NCBI RefSeq assembly: GCF_004345645.1
Contig: NZ_SLWS01000022.1
Coordinates: 87,694 to 151,693 of the forward strand
Source: Actinocrispum wychmicini
GTDB lineage: Bacteria > Actinomycetota > Actinomycetes > Mycobacteriales > Pseudonocardiaceae
Length of the DNA: 64,000 nt
Direction of reading: 5' to 3'
The first letter of the stretch is position 1. Every line of letters begins with the position of its first letter. Under the pieces are notes generated by a model that worked only from the letters and a program-made list of their open reading frames with translations, had not been told where the DNA came from and did not search any database. Made by a program: the position numbers and the translations under genes. Below, piece by piece: positions 53,843-61,361 of the stretch.

Positions 53843-53858
53843 TTAGCGAGTATGCTAA
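53843..53858. promoter_or_regulatory. Candidate ArsR operator overlapping the annotated start
   Basis: TTAGC-GAGTAT-GCTAA, a perfect inverted repeat. It spans the ATG at 53852, so the message may be leaderless or translation may begin at the GTG at 53870. Confidence 0.65.
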
Positions 53859-54187
53859 TAATTGTCCTCGTGCAGGACACCGCGGACGACGGGCTGACGT
53901 CCGCCTACGACAAGATCTTCGCCGCGTTGGCCCACCCGACCCGGCGGCAGATCCTCGTCACCGTCTACTTCGAAGGCGGCGCGATGGGCGCGGGCGACAT
54001 CGCCCGGATGTTCGAGCACGCCTGGCCGACCATCTCCCGGCACCTGCAGGTGCTGGACGAGGCCGGCCTGGTGACGACCGAGAAACACGGCCGGACCAGG
54101 ACCTACCGGCTCAACCGCGAGCGGATCGACCTGGTGACCGACTGGCTCACCTGGTTCGGCCGAGACGAGAAGGAATCCCATGACTGA
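53852..54187 (+). CDS. ArsR-family transcriptional regulator
   Basis: 111 residues (105 if begun at GTG 53870). The winged helix is typical of the ArsR/SmtB group that controls VOC or SRPBCC genes: FAALAHPTRRQILVTVYF ... PTISRHLQVLDEAGLV. No metal-binding CxC motif is present. Its stop overlaps the start of the VOC gene by 8 bp, forming an autoregulated pair. Confidence 0.92.
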   Translation: MLIIVLVQDTADDGLTSAYDKIFAALAHPTRRQILVTVYFEGGAMGAGDIARMFEHAWPTISRHLQVLDEAGLVTTEKHGRTRTYRLNRERIDLVTDWLTWFGRDEKESHD

Positions 54188-54575
54188 CACACCGGTGCTG
54201 TTCCGGCTCAACGTCGAGGTGGCCGACCTCGACAAGGCGGCCACGTTCTACGCCACCCTGCTCGGGGTCGCCGGCCGCAGGCAGGCGGGCGAGCGCGTCT
54301 ACTTCACCTGCGGCTCGGTGACCCTGCAAGTGCTCGACGTGTCCGGCAGCGGCCCGGTCCACCCGCTGCCGAAGTCGCTGTACTTCACCGTCCGCGACCT
54401 GGACGCCGTGTTCGCCCGCGCCCGGGACCTCGGCTGCCTGTCGGCGGCGGACGTGCACGGCGAACCGGGTGGCGAGATCTCCGTGCGCCCCTGGGGAGAG
54501 CGGTCGTTCTATGTGGACGATCCATGGGGCAACCAGCTGTGCTTCGTCGAAGCGGGCACCGGCTACCCGGGCTGA
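54180..54575 (+). CDS. VOC/glyoxalase superfamily protein
   Basis: 131 residues with two beta-alpha-beta modules: FRLNVEVADLDKAATFYATLLG at the N-terminus (LNVEVADLDKAATFYATLLG) and a C-terminal WGERSFYVDDPWGNQLCFVE. Proteins of this kind bind antibiotics or isomerise and cleave small molecules. Overlap with the ArsR gene suggests ligand-inducible control. Confidence 0.88.
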   Translation: MTDTPVLFRLNVEVADLDKAATFYATLLGVAGRRQAGERVYFTCGSVTLQVLDVSGSGPVHPLPKSLYFTVRDLDAVFARARDLGCLSAADVHGEPGGEISVRPWGERSFYVDDPWGNQLCFVEAGTGYPG

Positions 54576-54664
54576 GTCAGCGTTACATTCGCCCCGATGA
54601 GCGAGTAGCAGGGCCCCCGTTTCGGCGGTGTCCCGGCCTGCCGCCGCCTGCCAGGCTTTCGCGC

Positions 54665-55060
54665 GTGGAACACACGTGGAGTGGATGGTCGCGCGGGGTG
54701 TACCCGGACGGAGTCCTGTGCGGCCTGTTCATGTCGTTGGTCGGCTACCTGATGCGGGACTGGGATGCCCCGATCCCGTTGATCGCCGTCGTTCTGTTCA
54801 GCCCGGCGTTCGCTGTGTCCGGATACCGGGCCGCCCGCGGCGGGCGAGTGGAAGCGGGTCTGTTCGCCGGTGCCGGCGCGGCGGGCACCGGCTTCGTGAT
54901 CGTGTCGGTGGCCGCGTTGGTCTACTCGGTCGCGACGCGCCCGTCGCCGACACCAGGCAACTGGGCGATGTTCGCTGTCACGTTCCTGATTCCGGTGCTG
55001 CTGGTCGGTGCGCTGTCTGGCGTGGTGGGTGCCGTGTTCACTCGGGCAGCACCGCGCTGA
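54665..55060 (+). CDS. Small integral membrane protein, unknown function
   Basis: 131 residues from a GTG, with four hydrophobic segments (for example GVLCGLFMSLVGYLM and NWAMFAVTFLIPVLLVGAL). No family was recognised. The start is uncertain because no strong ribosome site is visible. Its 3' end overlaps that of the convergent methyltransferase by 23 bp. Confidence 0.55.
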   Translation: MEHTWSGWSRGVYPDGVLCGLFMSLVGYLMRDWDAPIPLIAVVLFSPAFAVSGYRAARGGRVEAGLFAGAGAAGTGFVIVSVAALVYSVATRPSPTPGNWAMFAVTFLIPVLLVGALSGVVGAVFTRAAPR

Positions 55061-55805
55061 CCGCCAGCGTGGCGTACTGCATCGTGAACCCGCCGCCCAA
55101 CGCGTCGACGGCGGCGCCGACCTCGGTCAGCACGTCGGCGAGCGCGTCCGGCGGCACGCGGGTGAGCCCGCCGGTGGTGGGCAACAGGTCCAGCCACTCG
55201 TCCCGGGTGTAGTGCTGCTCCCACTCGAAACGCCATTGCTCGGGCTCGGCCAACCCGCCCGCCTCGCGGATGCCGTCCGCGAACTTGGCGAACATCGTCT
55301 GGTAGATGTCCGCCATCGGCGTGGCCGCCTGGCTGGTGAACGGCGCGTCCGGCAATACCCGTCGAAAGGCCGCGGTGAACGCCTCGGCCACCGTCGGCGG
55401 CGGCTCGAAGACGTGCGCGAACACCGCCAGCAGGCCGCCGGGGCGCAGTACCTGTGCCGCCTTGGCCGCGCCCGCGACCGGGTCCACCCAGTGCCACGCC
55501 TGGCCGGCGACGACCGCGTCGAACACGCGGCCGGCCGGCTCCCATGCCTCGAACGTGGCCACGTCGACCTCGACTCCGCCGCGCCGCGCGAAGTCGGCCA
55601 TCCGCGCGTCGGGCTCGACCCCGAGCACCCGGCAGCCGGCCGCCTGGAACTGCCGGGACACGATGCCGGTACCACAGCCGACGTCCAGGATGTCGACGAC
55701 GTCGCGGCCAGGGCCGGCGGCCACGATCCGGTCGATCAGGGCGTCCGGGTAACGGGGCCGGGCGCGGTCGTAACGCTCGGGATCCGTGCCGAACGACTCC
55801 GCCAT
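55038..55805 (-). CDS. Class I SAM-dependent methyltransferase
   Basis: 255 residues from ATG 55805. SAM motif I is ILDVGCGTGIVS near residues 39-50, then VLGVEPDARM and AGQAWHWVDP, as in small-molecule methyltransferases of the ubiE/SmtA type. An in-frame ATG at 55844 would put the start inside a perfect palindrome, so the inner ATG is preferred. It is divergent from a TetR gene and probably controlled by it. Confidence 0.85.
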   Translation of the reverse strand: MAESFGTDPERYDRARPRYPDALIDRIVAAGPGRDVVDILDVGCGTGIVSRQFQAAGCRVLGVEPDARMADFARRGGVEVDVATFEAWEPAGRVFDAVVAGQAWHWVDPVAGAAKAAQVLRPGGLLAVFAHVFEPPPTVAEAFTAAFRRVLPDAPFTSQAATPMADIYQTMFAKFADGIREAGGLAEPEQWRFEWEQHYTRDEWLDLLPTTGGLTRVPPDALADVLTEVGAAVDALGGGFTMQYATLAVSAVLPE

Positions 55806-55832
55806 CTGACGGTGCTGGTGTGACTCCGACGG

Positions 55833-55873
55833 TAAGGTGGGCATGTGCCCACCTTAGTGGGCAAGCGCCCACT
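55833..55873. promoter_or_regulatory. Twin palindromic operators for the adjacent TetR protein
   Basis: A perfect 24-bp palindrome (55833-55856, half-site TAAGGTGGGCAT) is followed directly by AGTGGGC-AAGC-GCCCACT (55856-55873). Both contain GTGGGC/GCCCAC. They fill the gap between divergent methyltransferase and TetR genes. Confidence 0.85.
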
Positions 55874-55896
55874 CAGCAACCGGGAGGACCTGCGCG

Positions 55897-56484
55897 ATGC
55901 CGACAGGGCTGGCGATCCGAGACGTGCGCGAGCAGTTGTTCGGCGCCGCCGAGCGCGTTCTGCTTCGCGCCGGGCCGAGCGCGCTGACCAGCCGGGCGGT
56001 CACCACCGAGGCGGGCTGCGCCAAAGGCGTGCTGCACAAGCATTTCGACGACTTCGACGCCTTTCTCGCCGAACTCGTGCAGGACCGGATCGTCCGTCTC
56101 ACGGAGGAGTCGGAAGCACTGCGCGCCGCGGCGGGAACCAACACCGTCGTCGACAACCTCACCGGCGCGTTGACCGCGTTGTTCGGGTCGGTCGCGGTGG
56201 CGATCGTCAGCCTCATCATCTTCCGCGACGAACTGCGGGCCCGCCTGCGGAAAGCCACACCGACCGGCATCCCGCTGCTGAACGAGGCCGGCGCCATGCT
56301 CGTCGCCTACCTCGCCGCCGAACGCGACCTCGGCCGGATCGCGGCGGAGGCCGACGTCGACGTGCTCGCGCCCACCCTGATCGGCAGTGGGCATCTCGTG
56401 TTCGCCGACCGGACCGGCACCCCGCCCGAACCCGACACCGTCCGCAGGATGGTCACCACCGTCATGGCCGGCGTTCTGGCGTAG
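55897..56484 (+). CDS. TetR-family repressor 1
   Basis: 195 residues. The N-terminal helix-turn-helix is SALTSRAVTTEAGCAKGVLHKHF near residues 28-50 (recognition part AGCAKGVLHKHF). GGGAGGA at 55882-55888 precedes the ATG. The twin palindromes upstream suggest autoregulation and control of the divergent methyltransferase. Its 3' end overlaps the convergent SDR gene by 23 bp. Confidence 0.92.
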   Translation: MPTGLAIRDVREQLFGAAERVLLRAGPSALTSRAVTTEAGCAKGVLHKHFDDFDAFLAELVQDRIVRLTEESEALRAAAGTNTVVDNLTGALTALFGSVAVAIVSLIIFRDELRARLRKATPTGIPLLNEAGAMLVAYLAAERDLGRIAAEADVDVLAPTLIGSGHLVFADRTGTPPEPDTVRRMVTTVMAGVLA

Positions 56485-57292
56485 CCTTCCTCGCCTCGCG
56501 CGCGGCCAGGGTGGCGGCGGCCTGACCCATCATGCGGCCGTTCATCCGGGTGTACACGCGGTGTGGAGTGAGCCGGGTGATGATGCCGAGCCGTCGGTCG
56601 GGCACGACCGTGGCGTGCCCGGCGACCAGGCCCTGGATGGTCTGCCGGACGGCGGCTGCGGCCGACTGCGGACGCATCGGCATCCGCGTCCGGTCGAACC
56701 CGAACTGGTCCAGCGTCGGGGTGTCGACCGGGCCCGGGAGCATGACCGTGACCTGGACGCCGGCCGGGCGAAGCTCGTGGTGCAGGGCCTCGCCGAGGTG
56801 CAGGATGTAGGCCTTGGAGGCGCTCTCGTGGGCCAGGTTCGGCACGCCGTGCATCGCACCGAGCGCGGAGACCAGCACCATGGCGCCGCTGCCGCGCTGG
56901 ACGAACCGGCGGCCGAAGGCATGGGCGAGGTCGAGGTGGGCGGTGGCGTTGACGGTCAGCCTGTCGTGCAGGTCGGACAGGTCCTGGTCGAGGAAGCGGC
57001 CGGGGCGTCCGGTGCCGGCGTTGGAGATCAGCAGTCCCACGTCGAGGTCCTCGGTCGCGTCGACGAGGCTGGTCGCGCCCTCGGGGTCACCGAGGTCGAC
57101 GGTGACGACCCGGTGATCGATGTCGTGGGCGGTGGACAGCCGCCGGCCCAGGGCCGCGAGCCGGTCGGTGGAACGTGCGGCGAGGACGAGGTTGAGCCCG
57201 GCCGCGGCGAACTGTTCGGCGAATTCCAGGCCGATGCCGGAGGATGCTCCGGTGATGACGGCCCACGGTCCATAGGCGGAGAGGGTGGCCAC
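56462..57292 (-). CDS. Short-chain dehydrogenase/reductase
   Basis: 276 residues. NADP site GASSGIG (near residues 16-22), NAG motif LLISNAGTGRPG, and a catalytic Ser with YxxxK in HESASKAYILHLG, where the usual YxxxK Tyr position reads SxxxxY-like; the exact catalytic Tyr is uncertain. It is divergent from TetR 2 with a shared palindrome in the gap, so it is probably its target. Confidence 0.85.
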   Translation of the reverse strand: MATLSAYGPWAVITGASSGIGLEFAEQFAAAGLNLVLAARSTDRLAALGRRLSTAHDIDHRVVTVDLGDPEGATSLVDATEDLDVGLLISNAGTGRPGRFLDQDLSDLHDRLTVNATAHLDLAHAFGRRFVQRGSGAMVLVSALGAMHGVPNLAHESASKAYILHLGEALHHELRPAGVQVTVMLPGPVDTPTLDQFGFDRTRMPMRPQSAAAAVRQTIQGLVAGHATVVPDRRLGIITRLTPHRVYTRMNGRMMGQAAATLAAREARKATPERRP

Positions 57293-57314
57293 GATGCTCC
57301 TTCGTCCAAGTGAG

Positions 57315-57330
57315 TTAGTTGACTGACTAA
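57315..57330. promoter_or_regulatory. Candidate TetR 2 operator
   Basis: TTAGT-TGACTG-ACTAA, inverted repeat with 5-bp arms, in the 86-bp gap between divergent SDR and TetR 2 genes. Confidence 0.65.
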
Positions 57331-57378
57331 TTCGACGCTACCAGCCTTCCGCACACGCGAGCTAGGGTCTTCAGTGAG

Positions 57379-57969
57379 ATGACTGACTCAACACCTGTGA
57401 CCAGCCGCCCCGGCAAACGCGACCGCCTCGTGGCGAGCGCGGCGGACCTGCTGCACCGCAACGGCGTCAGCGCCACCACGATCGCCGACATCGCGCACGC
57501 CGCGGACGTGCCCGTTGGAAACGTCTACTACTACTTCAAGACCAAGGACGACCTGGTCAGAGCCGTGATCCGGACGCAGGCCGACCAGGTCGGGGCGATG
57601 CTCGGCCTGGTGTCGGCCCTGCCATCGCCCGCGGGCCGGCTGAAGGCCCTGGTGAGCCAGTGGGACCAGATGCGGGACGTCGTCGCCCGGTACGGCTGCC
57701 CGTTCGGCACGCTCGTCTCGGAGTTGGACCGGCGCGACGACGGCATCGACGTCGAAGCGGCCGAACCCATCCAGCGGATCCTGGACTGGACGGAGACCCA
57801 GTTCCGGCACCTGACCCCACGGCACGCGCGGGAGAACGCGATCGCCCTGGTCGCCGGTGTCCAAGGCGGTGCGTTGCTGGCCAACTCGATGCGCGACCCG
57901 AGCCTGATGACCGGCCAGGTGCGGCACCTCGAACGGTGGATCGACACGCTCGCCGCGACACCCAACTGA
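57379..57969 (+). CDS. TetR-family repressor 2
   Basis: 196 residues. The helix-turn-helix is VSATTIADIAHAADVPVGNV followed by YYYFKTKDDLVRAV. The C-terminal half resembles the YcdC/TetR group with a CPFGTL segment. It is divergent from the SDR gene. Confidence 0.92.
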   Translation: MTDSTPVTSRPGKRDRLVASAADLLHRNGVSATTIADIAHAADVPVGNVYYYFKTKDDLVRAVIRTQADQVGAMLGLVSALPSPAGRLKALVSQWDQMRDVVARYGCPFGTLVSELDRRDDGIDVEAAEPIQRILDWTETQFRHLTPRHARENAIALVAGVQGGALLANSMRDPSLMTGQVRHLERWIDTLAATPN

Positions 57970-58045
57970 TCGGCGCCCCCGCAACACCGAGTTGGACCGC
58001 CGCGCCCTCGTAGCCGCGACATCTTGAGTGCGCCACTGCCGCTAT

Positions 58046-58101
58046 GTAGCATGCTACTTCATTAGAGAGGCATGTCACTTAGTGGTAGTGGCCTGCTAAC
58101 G
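58046..58101. promoter_or_regulatory. Triple 21-bp-spaced GntR-type sites upstream of the transporter
   Basis: Direct repeats CATGCTACTT (58050), CATGTCACTT (58071) and CCTGCTAACG (58092) begin exactly 21 bp apart, two helical turns. The first is part of a perfect palindrome GTAGCATGCTAC (58046-58057). The same array, with the same spacing, precedes the decarboxylase genes at 60204. Confidence 0.8.
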
Positions 58102-58131
58102 ATCTGTCGGCATTGACCCAACGGAGGGAAG

Positions 58132-59451
58132 ATGACGCGTGTGATCCCCCGGTCACCCGAGGACTTACTGGCGGCCAGCACCACGCGGAAGGTGACCCGG
58201 CGGGTCGTTCCGCTGCTGGTGCTCGGCTACCTGGTCAGCTACATCGACCGGATCAACATCGGCTTCGCCAAGTTCGGCATGGAGCGCACGTTCGAGATGA
58301 GCGGCGCCCAGTACGGCTTCGCGGCCGGCATCTTCTTCCTCGGCTACATCCTGGCCGAGGTGCCCAGCAACATCATCATGGCCAGGGTGGGCGCCCGGAT
58401 CTGGCTCTGCCGGATCCTGGTGACCTGGGGGATCATCGCCGCGTTCACCGCGGTGGCGCCCAACGTGGAAGTGCTCTACGCGATGCGTTTCCTGCTCGGC
58501 GTGGCCGAGGCGGGGTTCTTCCCCGGCATCATCCTCTACCTGGCGCACTGGTACCCGAACCGGCAGCGCGCCAAGGTGATCGCCACGGTGATGATGTCCA
58601 TCCCGTTGGCCAGCGCCCTGGGCAGCCCGCTCAACGGGTGGATCCTGTCCGCGTTCGACGGCGTGTTCGGCTGGGAGGGCTGGCGGTGGGTGTTCATCGT
58701 GGGCGGCGTCCCCGCAGTCATCCTGGGGGTCGTGTTCTTCTTCGCAGTCACCGACAAGCCGTCGCAGGCGCGTTGGCTCACCGAAGCCGAACGTGAGTGG
58801 CTGACCACGACGCTGGCCACCGAGGAGAAGGAGCGGGCCGCCGCGGCACCGGCGGGCCACCGCGCGGTCCTGCGCAACAAGAAGGTCATCTGGCTTTCCG
58901 TGGCGTACTTCCTGGTGCTGTGCGGGGCCTACCCGTTGACGTACTGGATGCCGTCGGTCATCAAGGACATCGGCAAGGGCCTGAGCACGGTCCAGGTCGG
59001 CTGGCTGTCCGCGGTGCCGTTCATCATGGCCGCGGTGTGCATGTACCTGGTGGGCCGCAGGGTCCGGGACGAGCGGTCCGCCAAACCGGTGCTCGTCGCG
59101 CTGGTCCTGTCCCTGATCACCTTCGTGATCACCTCGGTGAGCCTGGGCACGCCGATGCTCGCGTTCGCCGCGATCACGGTGGCCACCATGGCCGCGCAGA
59201 CAGCGAAGCCGTTGTTCTGGTCACTGCCCACGGCGTACCTGGCCGGGGTGGGCGCGGCCAGCGGCATCGCGCTGATCAACTCGCTGGGCAACGCGGCCGG
59301 CTTCGTCAGCCCGTTCGCGGTGGGCTGGATCCAGGACGCGACCGGCGGCAACGCTGGCCTGTCCATCGGCGTGATGATCTCGGCCAACGCGCTGGCCCTG
59401 ATCGTGATCGGCTGGTTCGCCCGGCGGCGGCGTGTCACAGCCGGGCCGTAG
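58132..59451 (+). CDS. MFS transporter, anion:cation symporter (ACS) type
   Basis: 439 residues, about twelve membrane segments. The ACS signature region LGYLVSYIDRINIGFAKFG near residues 31-49 and the GIFFLGYILAEVPSN segment match organic-acid permeases. GGAGGGAAG precedes the ATG. With the downstream genes it probably imports an organic acid (sugar acid, sulfonate or aromatic acid). One TTA codon is found near residue 12. Confidence 0.9.
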   Translation: MTRVIPRSPEDLLAASTTRKVTRRVVPLLVLGYLVSYIDRINIGFAKFGMERTFEMSGAQYGFAAGIFFLGYILAEVPSNIIMARVGARIWLCRILVTWGIIAAFTAVAPNVEVLYAMRFLLGVAEAGFFPGIILYLAHWYPNRQRAKVIATVMMSIPLASALGSPLNGWILSAFDGVFGWEGWRWVFIVGGVPAVILGVVFFFAVTDKPSQARWLTEAEREWLTTTLATEEKERAAAAPAGHRAVLRNKKVIWLSVAYFLVLCGAYPLTYWMPSVIKDIGKGLSTVQVGWLSAVPFIMAAVCMYLVGRRVRDERSAKPVLVALVLSLITFVITSVSLGTPMLAFAAITVATMAAQTAKPLFWSLPTAYLAGVGAASGIALINSLGNAAGFVSPFAVGWIQDATGGNAGLSIGVMISANALALIVIGWFARRRRVTAGP

Positions 59452-59462
59452 AATGTCGCACG

Positions 59463-60161
59463 GTGACGGCAGACGCGGTGGACAGCAAATCCGAACAGAT
59501 CGCCGCGGACATCCGCGACGCGATCCGAGCGGGCAGGCTCGAACGCGGCGTCCTGTACTCGTCCCGTGAGCTCGGGGAGCTGTTCGGCGCCTCGCGCACC
59601 CCGGTCCGCGAGGCCCTGCTCCGGCTGGCTGACCTCGGTCTGGTCAAGATCGAACGCAACCGCGGCGCCCGCGTGGTCGGCCAGGACGGGCGAGGCATCG
59701 TCGAACTCTGCAGCCTCCGTGTGTTGCTGGAGCCACCTGCCTGCCGGAGCGCCGCGGCCGTCATGACGGCCCGGGACGACGAGGCGTTGCTCGCCGAGTA
59801 CACGATCATGGAAACGCTCGCCGACGGCAGCCAGGACTACTTCGCCGCCGACGAACGGCTGCACGACCTGATCCTGCGGGCCAGCGGCAACCAGCGGCTG
59901 GCGAAGTTCGTCGGCGAACTGCGCCAGACCCTGTCCCTGGACGGCCGCTACAGCGTCCCCCACCACCAACCGGTGGACATCGCCCTGAAAGACCACCGGG
60001 ACATCATCGAAGCCCTGCGAAACCGTGACGGTCTGGCCGCGGAACAAGCGATGCGCAAGCACCTGGTCCGTTCCGGCGACCTGCTGGTGTCCCACAGCAG
60101 CGACGAAAACCGAAGCCTCGTCGCCGAATGGCGCCGCTGGCTGGCCATCGCCACCCCTTAG
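59463..60161 (+). CDS. GntR-family (FadR/FCD) transcriptional regulator
   Basis: 232 residues from a GTG, 11 bp after the transporter. The winged helix is SRELGELFGASRTPVREALL (near residues 35-54), followed by an FCD ligand domain with DERLHDLIL and a later metal-binding His cluster (HRDII, KHL). It very likely binds the 21-bp-spaced sites at 58046-58101 and 60204-60255. Confidence 0.92.
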   Translation: MTADAVDSKSEQIAADIRDAIRAGRLERGVLYSSRELGELFGASRTPVREALLRLADLGLVKIERNRGARVVGQDGRGIVELCSLRVLLEPPACRSAAAVMTARDDEALLAEYTIMETLADGSQDYFAADERLHDLILRASGNQRLAKFVGELRQTLSLDGRYSVPHHQPVDIALKDHRDIIEALRNRDGLAAEQAMRKHLVRSGDLLVSHSSDENRSLVAEWRRWLAIATP

Positions 60162-60203
60162 CCCTCAGCCGCCAGTAGAAGTGATGTAGCTCGCTGAGAG
60201 TTG

Positions 60204-60255
60204 CATGCTACTCAGTTTGACTAGTACGTTACTTGCGTTGAGTGGCCTGTTACTT
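60204..60255. promoter_or_regulatory. Triple 21-bp-spaced GntR-type sites upstream of the decarboxylase genes
   Basis: CATGCTACTC (60204), TACGTTACTT (60225) and CCTGTTACTT (60246) start exactly 21 bp apart. They match the array at 58050-58101 in order and spacing, and GAGTGGCCTG/TAGTGGCCTG is shared at the third site. Confidence 0.8.
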
Positions 60256-60267
60256 AAGGAGGGGCTG

Positions 60268-60804
60268 TTGACGTCATACGCGGCAGCGGTCGCCAAGGGA
60301 GTGTGGGCGGCAGGGGCCGACCTGGTCGGGTACGTCCCGTCGGTCAGCGTCGCGCCGGTCATCGGCGAACTGGTCGGGACCAGCGGCGGGCAGGACGGGG
60401 TGTCCGACAGGGTCTTCCCGCTCTCCCGGGAGGAAGAGGCCGTCGGCGTGCTCGGCGCCCTGCCGCTGGCCGGTAAGTTCGGCGCGATCGTCATGCAGGA
60501 CAACGGGTTCGGCAACGCGCTCACCGCGTTGACCACGTTCACCGTCGCGTACCACCTGCCGCTGCTGATCGTGGCGAACACCCGGGGCGGCCTCGGCGAG
60601 TACAACTCCATGATCCACACGTTCTCCCAGCACGCGTCCCGCCTGCTTGAGCAGGTCGGCGTGCCCGTGTTCGACCTGGACCGGCGCAGCGGACCGGACG
60701 ACTGGGCGGCCGTCGTCCGAGAAGCCGGGACGCACGCCCGGATGACCTTCCGGCCGGTGGTCGTGCTGGCGCAGTTCTGGGCGACGGACGGGGAGATGGC
60801 GTGA
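60268..60804 (+). CDS. ThDP-dependent decarboxylase, PYR (alpha) subunit
   Basis: 178 residues from a TTG with AAGGAGGGG at 60256-60264; an in-frame ATG at 60205 lies within the operator and is less likely. Resembles the alpha subunit of sulfopyruvate/phosphonopyruvate decarboxylases: SREEEAVGVLGALPLAG holds the Glu that activates ThDP, followed by MQDNGFGNALTAL. It overlaps the beta subunit gene by 4 bp. Confidence 0.82.
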   Translation: MTSYAAAVAKGVWAAGADLVGYVPSVSVAPVIGELVGTSGGQDGVSDRVFPLSREEEAVGVLGALPLAGKFGAIVMQDNGFGNALTALTTFTVAYHLPLLIVANTRGGLGEYNSMIHTFSQHASRLLEQVGVPVFDLDRRSGPDDWAAVVREAGTHARMTFRPVVVLAQFWATDGEMA

Positions 60805-61361
60805 AACGCATCGAAGCTCTGGAGATCCTCGCGGGCCTCACCGCGGACCTGCCGGTCGTGGTGACGTGTGCGGCGTCCAGCCGTGAACTGGCCGCGGTCG
60901 CTGACCGTCCCAACCACCTGTACCTGTTGGACTCCATGGGACTGGCCGGCTCGGTCGCCACCGGGCTCGCGCTGACCGTCGCCGAGTCGGTCCCGCGCGT
61001 GGTGGCGATCGAAGGCGACGGGTCGCTGCTGATGAATCCCAACGTTCTGCCTACCGCGGGCTATCTGCGGCCGCGCAAGTTGCTGATGGTGTTGCTGGAC
61101 AACGGGGTTTACGGCGCGACGGCCAACTTGCCGACGTACGGTGTCGACTTGGGCGCGTTGGCTGAGGCGTCTGGCTGGACGGTTCAGCGGGCCGCGGCCC
61201 CGGAGGACCTGCGTTCGGGGTTCACCCAGGCGCTCACTGTGGACGGACCGGTGCTGCTGCACGTCCGGATCGAGGTCGGCAACGCCGCCGGAGTGCCGAA
61301 GCTGCTGGCGAATCCGGTCGTGGTCGGTCGCCGGTTCCAGGACTGGCTGGCCGCGCGATGA
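60801..61361 (+). CDS. ThDP-dependent decarboxylase, PP (beta) subunit
   Basis: 186 residues. The ThDP/Mg motif runs from EGDGSLLMNPN to LLDNGVYGA (GDG followed by N about 25 residues later). Together with the alpha subunit it would decarboxylate a 2-oxo acid to an aldehyde. It overlaps the aldehyde dehydrogenase gene by 4 bp. Confidence 0.85.
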   Translation: MKRIEALEILAGLTADLPVVVTCAASSRELAAVADRPNHLYLLDSMGLAGSVATGLALTVAESVPRVVAIEGDGSLLMNPNVLPTAGYLRPRKLLMVLLDNGVYGATANLPTYGVDLGALAEASGWTVQRAAAPEDLRSGFTQALTVDGPVLLHVRIEVGNAAGVPKLLANPVVVGRRFQDWLAAR

